Source: Symsagittifera roscoffensis (lineage: Eukaryota > Xenacoelomorpha > Acoela > Convolutidae). From it: a stretch of 50,908 bases of DNA. The position numbers were made by a program, and so were the translations under genes. The notes beneath the pieces are model-generated. The model was given only the letters and a program-made list of their open reading frames with translations. It was not told the DNA's origin and made no database searches. Within the stretch, counting starts at the first letter, position 1, and every line of letters begins with the position of its first letter. Shown here in pieces: positions 38,482 through 49,789 of the stretch. The stretch covers positions 1 through 50,908 of the forward strand of contig NW_026970968.1 of NCBI RefSeq assembly GCF_963678635.1, given 5' to 3'.

Positions 38482-41400
38482 ATGGGTTTCAAGTGTAACT
38501 ATTGTCCCAAAGTTTTTACAATAAAAACTAATAGATCTCGTCATGAACGAAACTTTCACGCTGTTGAAAAAGAATTACCCATTTTTACTTGCTACCATTG
38601 TAATTTTAACACTTTACTGCTATCAAAATTACAGCAGCATATTGAATCAGATCATCAAAAATTTAACAATTTATGTCGGTATTGTCGGCTTGGTTTTTGT
38701 GAAATTAAAGATTTCAAGGATCACATGCAATCAGAGCATGGGTTACCTGTTTTGGATCAACAACTAACATCACTCAGCAACCCCTCTAGCTCAATCACAC
38801 AAGCAAGCGATATTGATAACTTTCCAGCTTCAATTGAAGTTCATGAATCAGCCATGAAAAATACGTTAATGACTTTTATTATTCCCAACCAAAATATTGA
38901 ACATGATCTTATCGATTTTATGACCTTGAAAAAAAATGAGATTCAAAGTTTGATATTAGATAGAACCTGTAATGGACCCTGCAAAGTACAATTTTCGGCT
39001 AAACTTACTTTAATCAAGCATGCTACTGTTGTTTCGGACCAAAGCGTGCAACAACCTGAAGACGAACGCATTGAAATTTTCGCTAATTCTATGATGACTC
39101 CCCTTTATGCAAACGGTTTGTCTGATGAATTATTTCTCGAAATGCTCGGAAAAATGGAAGCTGTGTTCCAGAATTTTTCAGCCCATGGTAGCGGCTGGGT
39201 TCTGCAGCGTGTAAATGAGCTTTACATTAAAATCGGAAAAATGTTACCAATCAGAGGCTCTTCGTTTATACCTCTCCCTGCAAAAATAGCAAATTCGCAA
39301 CAATTAATTAATATTCGTAATCACAACGACCACAATTGCTTTTTGTTATGCTACACTGCCGCCTATCATCTTAGATATAAGCCTGATCTAATAGTCGGTA
39401 GGTTAGTTGATCCTAAACTTGAAGAGACAGATCCACACACCTATACAAAGCCTGGAACGCATCAGGCTTCTGATGATTTCGTTATGCCTATGAGCTTGAA
39501 CACAATTCCTCAATTCGAGCGACTTAATAACGTTCAAGTAAACGTGTTTCAATATCAAAAAGGAGATCTCATTCCAATGATTGTCTCAAAGTTTGAAAGT
39601 TCAGATAATTTTATTATGGATCTGCTTTTGTTATATGAACCCGGAATGCACCACTTTGTTTTGATAAAAGACCTGCTCCGATTTGTTTGTGAAGTTCGAA
39701 AGCAAAAATTCCGAAGTTTCCTGCAGTTGTGTCGTAACTGTTTTCAAATTCATTACAATGAAATTGATCATAAAACGCATGAGCGATTATGTAAAGATCA
39801 TGAACCAGCTGTAGTGATAATGCCAACAGCTGAAAATGGCTGCCACAAGTATAAATTTAAAAACTTTCAAGCTCTCTGGTATGCACCTATTGTTGTTTAT
39901 TTTGATTTCGAATCGTTCCTGAATCCCGTTACAACATGTATGAACAACCCACAAATTTCCTCATCTCGCGTTCTAGAAAAACATGAACCCTCCGGGTATT
40001 CAATGGTTGCTATTGATCATGAGTCCTCAGAACCATTTTTCTTTAGTCTTGACAGCTCTGAAAATTGTTTAGAAAACTTTATCAAAGAGTTACATCTATT
40101 AGCCCGAGACGTTTACATCTATAAACGGAAAGTACCACATTATTTGGGAGATCGCAGCCAACTGCGTAAAGAAGAAACTTTAACCTGTTGGATTTGTCAA
40201 GAAAACTTCAGTGAAAGCGAAGAAAAGTGCCTGGATCACTGTCACTCTTCGGGAAAATTTCTAGGATGGACCCACGACAAATTTAATTTAGCGCGAAGAA
40301 ACATAAATTACATTCCAGTCGTGGGACACAATTTGCAGAATTATGACATGCATCATATATGTCTAGCGTTGAACGAATGTGACTCGCGTAGTACAATACA
40401 AGTCATTCCATCCACCGATGAGAAATATATTTCACTAATTATCGGAGTAGTGGTTAAAACCATTACACGAAAAGATCAAACAACACAAAACATTTATGAG
40501 TATCTTCGTTTTATAGATTCTTTCAAGTTTCTAAACTCATCACTACAAAAGTTAGTTGACAACTTGCCTGACAACAAATTTACAATTCTGGAAAACCACT
40601 TTCAAAACGTAAGCCAAACTTGTAGAACTCTCATACGTAGAAAAGGATTCTATCCTTATAATTACATGACCGACCGTAAAAAGTTTGACGAAAAAGAGTT
40701 ACCGCCTCTCGAAAAGTGGGTGAATAGTTTAGACGGAGATAAAATTGCTATTAGTGCTGATAACTTGGTTGAAGCAAAAGAAGTTTTTAATCAATTCAAT
40801 TGTCAGAACCTGCGCGACTATCATGACTTATATTTGTCATGTGACACATTGCTCCTAGCCTGTGTGTTTGAGGAATTCCGCTCTATCAGCTATGAAACAT
40901 ACAGCCTTGATTGTGCTCATCATTTCACCGCTTCCAATTTAGCTGGTGACGCTTTCAAGCGGGTATGTAAAGCTGATGTTGAATTGCTAACGGATCGAGA
41001 TCATTTAGACATGGTTGAAAAAATGATGCGAGGTGGTACTGCATCAATCTTTGAAAAACGACAGTTCACTGTAAACAACAGGCAATTGAACGAAACATTT
41101 AATTCGAGCGAAGATACTACCTATGGCTTCATGGTTGATGCCAACAACTTATACGGTGGAGTAATGCAAACTCACAAACTGCCTGCACGTCATTTCGAGA
41201 CAATCAGGGTTAGAAATGAAAGAAATAATCAAGAAAACGAAGATGAGAATTCCATGTCAATAGAAGAAATTTTAGCAACCCCTGACGATTCAGACTACGG
41301 TTATATTGTTGAAATTGATTTAAAATACCCTCAATTGTGCATGAATACCCTCAACCGTGACTATCCACTGGCACCCACTAAGGAAGTTGTTCAAAAAGAT

Positions 41401-43598
41401 TGGTTGAGCAGATACCAAACAAATATCTCAGAACAAATGAAAAACTATGAAAACTGTGGACCCACAATAGGTAAAGTGAAAAAACTTTTACAAACTCTAC
41501 ATGATAAAACTCATTATATAATTCATTATAAACTCCTGAAACTCTACGTGAAGCTTGGTCTTATCGTTACAAAACTGTATCGCATCGTAAAGTTCAAACA
41601 AGAATTGTGGCTCGAACCGTACATAACTCTAAATACAAACAAACGAAAAGCGGCAAAAAACAAGTTTGAAGAAGCCCTGTACAAACTATTGATCAATTCA
41701 ATTTATGGAAAAATGTGTGAGTCAAAAAGAAAGAGAATGAAAATCAAGATTTTACGAGATGCTGAAGAAACAATGCGAAATATAAGTAAGTTTGAATTTG
41801 AAACCTACAAAATTTTTGGCGAAGACATGGTTGCATTGACATTAGCACCAACGAAAATCAGATGGGATGTACCCACAATTGTAGGAGCGTGTATACTAGA
41901 GCTAGCAAAGTTTGAGATGTACAAATTTCACTACGAGGTTATGAAGCCCAACTTCAACTGTCACCTCTTGTACTCAGACACTGACAGCCTAATGTACGAA
42001 ATAAAAACGGAAAAAAACTCGAATTTTTATGAGAAACTGTACGAGAAACGTGAAATTTTGGACAACTTTGACTTCTCCAATTATCCATCGGACCACTTCC
42101 TCTACAATGCAGAAAACAAACTTACAGTTTTAAAGTTTAAAGACGAATTCCCGGGTGATATAATTACAGAATTCGTTGCATTGAAGCCAAAGCTTTATTC
42201 AATACTATCGCAAAGTAAGTACATTTCCTTCAATAATACCGGCTCAAAATTGTTCAAACAGCGCTTTTTATTTTCAAAAATTAAAAATTTCGAAAAATTT
42301 TTTTGAAAAATTTTGAAAGAAAAAAAATGTCAAAAATTTTTGTTGGAAAAAAAAAATTAAAAAAAAAATTTGTCAAAAAAAATTTGGTAAAAAAAAATTT
42401 GGAAAAAAAAATTTTTGAAAAAAAATTTTGGAAAAAAAAAGTTTTGGAAAAAAAAAAATTTTTATGAAAAAAAAATTTTGTCATCAAAAAAAAAAATTTG
42501 GAAAAAAAAAATTGAAAAAAATTTTTTTAAAAAAAAATTTTTGAAAAAAAAATTTTGAAAAAAAAATTTTGAAAAAAAAATTTTTGAAAAAAAAATTTTG
42601 AAAAAAAAAATTTTGAAAAAAAAATTTTATGAAAAAAATTTTTTGTGAAAAAATTTTTTACTGAGTGAAATTTTTGAGATGACTTAGGTTTTTTGGTGCT
42701 TCTGTGGGTGGGGGTAAGGGGGGAGGTATAGGTTAAATGGTTATCACCTTTTTTAAATGAGAGGGGGGGGTGTGGATCTTTGAAAAGGATGCGTTCATAC
42801 TTTTTTTTCTTCAATTTCAAGTATTAGTTTACAAAACATGTAGATATATAATGATTAGTGAGCATCATTTTTTTAATAGATACACGGAAGCACTCAGCAA
42901 AAGGAATCACTAAGGTGACTCAACGGTTGCTAACTCATGAAAAATACATCAAAACTCTCGCGTCTGGAAACCTTGTACGAGCCGAAAATACTCGCATCAT
43001 CTCCGAGAGGCATATTCTGAACACTGTTCGAGCAAACAAAATCGCATTATCAGCCTATGATGATAAGCGATACATCCTCAGCGATGGTATCTCTACATTG
43101 CCATACGGTCACTATAGAACAGTAAATGCTTCTATCTTTCCCGATAGCAATCAGGATGATGATGATGATGATAGCGAAAGGAACGTGAGTGAAACTAATA
43201 GCACCAGTCACCACAAAGATCAAGATTTAGACGATTGGCTGAAATTTTTCGAGGAAGAAGATGAGATAGTCGACTGGGATCACGAGAGCTCGAACCAAGA
43301 AGAAATCTTTACGCAGGATACGAATTATGTGTCAGAAGATAGCTTTCTTGTGTTAGATACTCAACCGAGCCGTTCGTTGAGAGACCTGTTGAATAGTATC
43401 ACCAGCTATGAAGCTCCAGATCCAGGTAGAGTTCGTGTCACAGAAATTGTTGAGAGTGATATCGAAAGCGATGATTTGGTTGATCCAAATGCAGTTACTT
43501 CTTCTTCGTCGTCGGATGATGAATGGTACCTCGACCGCGAAGCAGTTGAAGATTCAGCACCGCAATCAAAAAGACGTAAAACAAACAAAAAACTCTAA
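38482..43598 (+). CDS. POLB: Protein-primed-type family B DNA polymerase (PolB), two exons
   Basis: Exons 38482..42214 and 42880..43598 (phase-1 GTAAGT…TAG intron) give 1,483 codons, a size usual for Polinton PolB. Without splicing the frame ends soon after motif C, and the second exon carries the family's C-terminal KGITK and DDKRYI…YGHYR blocks. The N-terminus has three C2H2-like fingers, then a conserved region (HNDHNCFLLCY). Exonuclease motifs are FDFE (about residue 473), GHNLQNYD (about 613) and YHDLYLSCD (about 779). Polymerase motifs are DANNLYG (about 885), NSIYGK (about 1068) and YSDTDS (about 1163). A zinc-binding insert at about 570-600 (CWICQ…DHCH) lacks the usual fourth cysteine, with F in HDKFNL. 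The tail is acidic and ends in a basic patch. The enzyme would replicate the element using a terminal protein as primer. Confidence 0.92.
42215..42879 (+). other. PolB intron filled with A/T homopolymer repeats
   Basis: The donor GTAAGT at 42215 and the acceptor (T-run then AATAG) at 42879 bound a 665-bp intron. About 42285-42660 is a low-complexity tract of alternating A runs and T runs separated by single G's (GAAAAAAAAATTTTT-like). The rest is unique, including a G-rich stretch near 42710-42770. Confidence 0.85.
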
Positions 43599-44037
43599 TG
43601 TTGTGTGTTTGATTCAAGTTGAATACAAAATTTAATGTTGTAAATTAGTGTACTGTATTATACTTACTTTCCACGTTTGTTCACTGTTAGGTAATGGCGG
43701 GCTACTTTAAATCCACTTTTGGTTTTGTGTTACTATTTTATCTGGAGTGGTTTTGAGAGTTTTCATTTTGGAATTGACCCCAAACTGCTTTTGGTGCGTT
43801 TAACCGACACTTACTTCAGAAGATTGTGTGTATAATTCAACCATTTCAGTTCATATCTCTTTTCACCAAGACCAAAGCGTTTGTACAAACATTGAAAGAA
43901 CCAATTCGCAAAGACCTTCAACAGCAAAACACAATGAAAAGTTTTAGTTCAATTGGAATACAACATAGCTTGCCGAGCTATAGGTGGTGGAAAGAAATAA
44001 TATATCGCCAGTACGATTTTGTTTTAACCAACACAAC
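43599..44037. other. Right subterminal non-coding region of the Polinton
   Basis: No supported gene. This is 440 bp between the PolB stop and the right terminal repeat. A short open frame at 43826-44047 runs into the terminal repeat and shows no family features. Confidence 0.5.
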
Positions 44038-44366
44038 TTTCACATAAGGATCATTAAGTATAAAAATTATACATAGGGATCATTAGGGATAAATATTTTA
44101 CATAGGGATCATTAGGGATAAATATTTTACATAGGGATCATTAGGGATAAAAATTATACATTGGGATCATTAGGTATAAATATTTTACATAGGGATCATT
44201 AGGTATAAATATTTTACATAGGGATCATTAGGTATAAATATTTACATAGGGATCATTAGGTATAAATATTTACATAGGGATCATTAGGTATAATCTATAC
44301 CCAATGATCCCTGTAGGGATCACCCCCCCCCCCCCCCCGATCCCAGTGTCGTATATCTATACTACT
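44038..44366 (-). repeat. Right terminal inverted repeat of the Polinton
   Basis: On the minus strand this is the same as the left repeat for its first 120 or so bases (with 16 rather than 15 G's), followed by about nine 28-29 bp units instead of about fourteen. The innermost unit (ATACTTAATGATCC) matches the innermost unit of the left repeat, so the difference is an internal change in unit number. Confidence 0.93.
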
Positions 44367-44372
44367 GCTGCT
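44367..44372 (+). other. Polinton target-site duplication, right copy
   Basis: GCTGCT, identical to 25116-25121. Confidence 0.93.
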
Positions 44373-44989
44373 AAGAATTGCATGTAGTTCTCAAACAGGG
44401 ACATAACAGCGATTCGCCGTGATGAGCTGTACAGCTCTTGTGTTGTCCTTTCCCCGTGGATAAATGGTCTAAAACGTAAGCACTCGATTTGATTGTGGAC
44501 TTCTCTAAATTTTTCAGCGAAGTGTTTGTAGGGCTCACCAAAACCAAGAAACGGTTTTTTCTCTTCAAAAAATCAAAATATTTTCGAGAAAAAGCAGAAC
44601 TAGAATGCAAACGAACTGTCATATTGTTACGTAAGAGTAATTGTAAGGGATTCCGAATGGATTGGTAAATGAACTCAGTATAATCTCGTTGAGACTGAAA
44701 AGACAATTGAACGGTAAAGACAACTGGACGTTACTGCGCGCTGAGAATTCATCTTCTCTGATACGATATAGCCGCATTGGTCAATACCATCTGTTTAGCA
44801 ATCGTAATGTATGTATATAAATTTTTATAAAAACATAAATACATAATGAGTTTGTGCTAATGCGGTCGGATGACCTTTCCCTCTGTTTAAAATTTCAATT
44901 TTTGAGTCCCTCTGGGAATGTAATTGAGGTTCTAGTGTCCCAAATGGACAAACGTTTTAGACTCTCCGCGGGACCATTTTGAATAAGTT
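44373..44989. other. Flank right of the Polinton, no recognised gene
   Basis: No coding region that I can support. It joins the decayed Ty3/gypsy element to the right. Confidence 0.5.
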
Positions 44990-44999
44990 ATGTTTCTGC

Positions 45000-45375
45000 T
45001 CCCTCTCTGCCGTTTCTTTTCCTACTTCCGTCTCCAACTTCTGTTGCTTCTCTTTTGCTGCTGAATCATCTTCTTCCTGGTGTTTTTTGTGTTCTGCCGT
45101 CGTGTTCACGTTATCTTGAACTTTGTCTTCCTGATTTTTCTCGTTTATCTTCTTGTCTCCTTCTCTAACGTGACTTATAAAATTATTTCATGGGCTTTTT
45201 GTTGGTGATAATAGGTTGATTCGTGAGGTTTTTTATGTTTCTTTGGTTTGATTGTCTCTAAGAGTTTTACGCATGCGATGAATTCTGGGGAATCTTCGTT
45301 GAATCCCATCTCATGTGTTAGGTTTTTTATTTTGGAATTGCTGCTGGGCTGTGGTGGTTCGGTTAATTGCTCCAT
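45000..45375 (-). pseudogene. Charged tail region of the gypsy polyprotein
   Basis: A 66-codon frame (45175-45375, MEQLTEPPQPSSNSK…) is followed in another frame by a lysine/glutamate-rich, coiled-coil-like stretch (TTAEHKKHQEEDDSAAKEKQ). It lies downstream of the last integrase copy, where gypsy pol often has a hydrophilic extension. The assignment is positional. Confidence 0.45.
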
Positions 45376-45689
45376 TGGTCTTTTTTCTCATTTTCACTTC
45401 ATTCTTTGACCAGCATTGTAGGCTCTGCATCAGGTGTGGAAGGAGTGGAGGTTGAATCAAGTTTTTCCGATCTTAACACGCATGTTTGGCGTTTTCCCAG
45501 TTTAAATTGTTTGATGAACTAGTTGTTGTTACGCCAGTTAATGATGCGCATGGTTTTTGCCCCATGGTGGCTGCGATTGGGCAGATTTTTCTGACTCCGT
45601 CAGGAGTTATTCGAAGTGTTTATTTAATTTTGAAGACTTATGATACGAGTTTAAATAGTTTGTTGTTACTATCTATTCGCATTACTCCT

Positions 45690-45960
45690 AGCCTACTTTT
45701 TAATGTTTTGTATCATGCGTTCGGCTAACATTATGGATATGTGAGCATCTAACGGAGCGAATAAAAGTTGTAGCTTTTCGTTTTGAACAATTAAGACCTT
45801 TTTAGCTCTAAGACTTTGGGCATGGCCGCATTTTGTTTTTCGTGGTATCCCACTACCTGATATGTATCTTTGCATAATTTTTGAATCCACGGTTGTATTT
45901 GTGACGACATTTGCCGTTATGAGCATGATTCCACCTCAACTAAAATGTGAGCATCCTTTT
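45690..45960 (-). pseudogene. Ty3/gypsy integrase core remnant, repeat copy 3
   Basis: It shows IMQRYISGSGIPRKTKCGHAQ followed by LLFAPLDAHIS and AERMIQNIKK, which is the C-terminal half of the integrase catalytic core around its glutamate. It is broken upstream, and the conserved Asp/Arg of this region is changed. It belongs to the same tandem series as 47040-47330 and 47779-48294. Confidence 0.68.
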
Positions 45961-47039
45961 TTATTTCCTCTGCGAAAAGCTCCCGCAAAACTTACTTGAA
46001 ATTCTCCATTTGGTTTGATTACTGGTTCCATCTGGAATGATTTTGATTTTCCTAATGGTTTTCTTGTTTTTTATTGATTCTGTGCAGTTTAAATGGGCTG
46101 CTCTCACCATCAAGTCGCATTAATTATGCCTATTTTTGAACAATTGAATCGTGCGTTCGATTTCCCCTACAGATCTGTGAATGTTTCATGGAGCAAATAG
46201 AAAAATTGTTTTTCATTTTGCAAAAAAAATGAGATTATGTTAGCCTTAAGTTGGTCGCAATTTAACTTTTGTGATACCTCTTTATTTTATCTTTATCTTT
46301 GGATAAACTATAGGATTAAATCCGATGTTGTATTTTGACGACCTTTGTCATTGGGAAAATTGACCATTTGTCCACAGCAACTAAAATGTATACATCCGTT
46401 TTTAACTTGTCTGGTAAAGTCCCGGCAAAGTTTACTTGGATTTTTTTATTTGGTTTGACTACTGGTTCAATTTGAATTATTTTGATTTTCCTAAAGCTGA
46501 TTTTAAATTTCTACCTTGTTTTGTGCAGATTGGAGTTTTTTTCTGCCATTTGTACAATGGTTCGGAGGATGTGTGAACCCGGATTTCTATTAATCTGAGT
46601 AGCTGATTCTCACACCTGTATTGTTCTGTGGTTGTGTGGTCGATTTTTCCTTCCTCTATTGGGTCGTGGTTCTTAGTTCGATTAACAGTTCCATTGGTCT
46701 TTTTTTTTTCACTTTCTTCGCTGATCAGCATTGTAGGTCGTGCATCACGTGTGGAGAAAGCAGAGGGTGAATGAAGTTTTTTCGATCTAATTACGCGTGT
46801 TTGGTGTTCTCCTAGTTTAAATTCTTTGAAAAAGTGGTTGTTGCTACACCAGTCAATGATGCGTTTGGTTTTCGCCCGATGGGGGCTGCAAATGGGCAGA
46901 TTTGTGTGACTCCGTCTGGAGTTATTCGAAGTGTTTATTTAATTTTGGCGACGTATGCTGCGAGTTTAAAAGGGTTGTTGTTACTATCTGTTCGCATAAC
47001 TCCTAGCCTATGTTTTAATGTTTTGTATCATGAATTCGG

Positions 47040-47330
47040 CTAGCCATATAGATCTGTGATCGTCTACGGGAGCGGATAAAAATTTTGCTTTTCATTTTGC
47101 AAATTTGGAAATTATTAGCTCTAAAATTTTGGGCAGGGCCGCATTTTATTTTTCTTGGTGTTCCACTACTTGATATGCGTCTTTGCATAATTTTTTAAGA
47201 CTAATTCTGCGGTTGAAATTTTAACGACCTTTGCATTGGGACTTTTGACCATTTTTCTACAGCAACTAAAATGTATACATCCGTTTTTAATTCGTCTGGT
47301 AAAGGCCCGGCAAAGTTTACTTGGACCTCT
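47040..47330 (-). pseudogene. Ty3/gypsy integrase core remnant, repeat copy 2
   Basis: The minus strand encodes a broken version of the same segment (SAPVDDHRSIWLAEFMIQ) with several stops. The flanking plus-strand sequence matches that of the other two copies (for example TTGTATCATG near 47030 and CCATTGGTCTTTT near 46690). Confidence 0.68.
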
Positions 47331-47778
47331 TCATTTGGTTTGACCATTAGGTACATTTGATTTGATTTTGGTTTTCGTAAAGCTGGTTGTGAGTTTTTAC
47401 GTTGTTCCGTGCAGTTTTGAATTTTTCTGCCATCAGATACTATTGTTTTGTGTTTTTGTTCAAAGAATTTTGATTATTCTACTTTTGTGGCGATTCTGAT
47501 CGTTTTTCTAGCAAGTTGTTGAATATGATGCTTTGTGTTTATGTCCACAAGTGTATGTGTTTTTTTTTATTTCTTAGTTTTAGAAATGTTCTTTCCTCAG
47601 CTAGTGAGTTTCAGATTCTCACACTTGTATTGCTCTGTGGTTGTGTGGTCGATTTTGCCATCTACTATTGTGTCGTGGTTCTCAGTTCCGTTAATTACTC
47701 CATTGGTCTTTTCTTCACTTCATTCTCTTAATTGGAATTTTTTAGCACTTAATGTCTGTGTAGGGTCACATCTTAATT

Positions 47779-48294
47779 TTAGTGGTACTTGAAATGTATC
47801 TTCGCATAATTTTTTTGATTAAATCCGCGGTTGCATTTCTGAGGACCGTTAAAGTTAGGAATTGTGACTATTTGTCCACGGCAACTAATTTTTATGCATC
47901 CGTATTTAATTCCTCTGGTAAAAATCCGGTGAAGTTTACTTGGACCACTTGATTTGGTTTCATAACAGGTTCCACTTAGATTGATTTTGATTTTCGTAAT
48001 GGTTGATTTGGTTTTTTTGGTTGTTCTGTGCAGTTTAAATGGGTTGTTGTTACCATCTAATCGCACTACTCCGAGCCTACGTTTTAACTTTTTTATCGTG
48101 CGTTCGATTGCCCCTATGGATCTGTGATTGTCTATCGGAGCGTATAAAAGTTTTGTTTTTCTTCTTGCAAGGAAATGGGATCGTTTTAGCTCTGAATTTT
48201 GGCCATAATCGCATCCTAATTTCCATGGTACCTCACAACTTGTTATGTGTCTTTGCATAATTTTTATGATTAAATCCGCGGTTGCTTTTCTCAC
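47779..48294 (-). pseudogene. Ty3/gypsy integrase core remnant, repeat copy 1
   Basis: This is the longest open remnant (about 170 codons). It has IIKIMQRHITSCEVPWKLGC, LLYAPIDNHRSIGAIERTIK and KLKRRLGVVRLDG, the catalytic-glutamate end of a gypsy integrase. After a junction it reads into an upstream part of the same domain (…GTCYETKSSGPSKLH…), as expected if a second copy starts there. Confidence 0.72.
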
Positions 48295-49789
48295 GACCTT
48301 TGGCGTTGGGAATTTTTACCTATTGTCCAAAGCAACTAAAATATATGCATCTGTTTTTAATTTCCCGTTAGAGGTCCCGGTGAAATTTACTTGTACTTCT
48401 TCTTTTGAATTGACTACTGGCTCCATTTGGAATGGCTCTGATTTTCTCTGCCACTTTTGCAAGGGTTCGTTGGATGTATGAAAACCAAAGATCTAACACC
48501 GCGTCAGCTCCGGGGTGTGTCAGGTGTGTATGCTTTCATGCATGGTTTTCCGTAATTGGTGTGATTTTATGATCTGCTCGTCCATTAGAAGACAATCATC
48601 TTCGAAAATGAGGCGGCTTCAGATATCGTACCAATAGTCTCTTTAGGCACACCTCAGCGCCTCCCAAACTCTATTTTGTACGAAGTGCGCAATCAGCTTC
48701 ATGTTGCAGTCTTTGCAGGTGGCTGCGGCTATGAAACTGATACCCATCTTTTTTCTGGGTTTTATCTATTCAGGTGTCTTCCTCCTTCTTTGTTTCAGTT
48801 TCCTAGTCCACTGTGGATACCACGCTTGCCATCATCATCTCATGGCTGGCTTCAAAATTATTTTCGGCGGTGCCTCGTTTCGGGTCGTCTCTTCTACGTA
48901 TTGTTGTGTCGGGTCGACTCTGCGTACAGAGTTTTCGCATTGTTTTTAAACCTCAATCGTCAGCTCTGTTTGTGTCTGCACGCCGTGTTGGCTCTTTTCG
49001 TTTTCGATTGTTCGGGTTTGCGATTATGTTTGTTCTGATGTGGTTACTGGAGTTTTCGATCCTACAGAGGGATATTACCTGTGATCTTTCCCCGCAGGTG
49101 TTCTGTTCTCATTTTGTTTGTCGTCCTTTGAGCTGAATGGAGCATCCGTGAAGTTAAATTTTGGGAAGCCATGGGTTTTGACGTTTGCTTAATTGACGTC
49201 TAGTGTTTCATTTTTGTCGGGACTTGTTGTTATCGGGTGCGAGGATGATGTTCAGCATTCTCAAGTCGCAGGGGTTGTTCTGAGATGCCATCTTGGATCG
49301 GATAGGCTTTCCTCTCCGTCCGATGCTCCTCCCCAAATGATATCTGTGTTCCTATCGCGTGGTGTTTAGTGTTGTTTTCGGTTACTCCCACTTCCTATTC
49401 TTGCACTGTCTGGTATAAACCCACCTTTGAATCCTTTCTGGTCGTTACTCCGTCTCATGTTTGTTCCTCCGCAGTTTCGACAAAATTTACATATTATTTT
49501 TTTGTTTCTGTGGTCAGCCAATTTCTGAGATTATGTTTGCTTCAAGTGATTGTTTTTTTCCATATAATTTGAACATTTTAAAGCTCCTGGGAATTGGATT
49601 GTGTTATTTATTTCGTTTTGTTTTCTGCGCGATTTTTTTTAGTTGATTTGCTGCTCGATTCTGATTGGCTAGCCTAGACAATGAGGTTGTCAGTCAACTC
49701 AAGGTGACAGTCAAATCATCAACTCAATTAATGAGTTTACTGACGCCAAATAAACCCCTCAATGTTCTCACTGGGGGTACCACCAGTCC

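Larger units (their letters stand above)
25122..44366. mobile_element. Complete Polinton/Maverick element, 19,245 bp
   Basis: The ends are inverted repeats (AGTAGTATAGATATACG… at 25122 and its complement ending at 44366) flanked by the 6-bp direct repeat GCTGCT (25116-25121 and 44367-44372). A 6-bp duplication is the Polinton hallmark. Inside is the full Polinton core set: protein-primed-type DNA polymerase B, retroviral-type integrase, FtsK/HerA-type packaging ATPase, adenovirus-type protease, jelly-roll major capsid protein and penton-like minor capsid protein. Eleven or so smaller genes accompany them. Sixteen genes lie on the minus strand and two on the plus strand. Almost all frames are open; the one clear break is an in-frame TAG in the major capsid gene. 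Polintons move as transposons and are thought to be able to form virions. Confidence 0.97.

Noticed and set aside
42282-42306. Natural end of PolB at 42306
   Set aside because: The last residues before that stop are intron-derived A/T-rich sequence, while the conserved C-terminus is in the next exon with perfect splice sites.
43826-44047. 73-codon frame after PolB
   Set aside because: It runs into the terminal repeat, has no family features and no neighbour-type coupling.
48676-49136. Several cysteine- and serine-rich plus-strand frames at the right side
   Set aside because: They oppose the gypsy remnant, overlap one another in three frames and show no domain.
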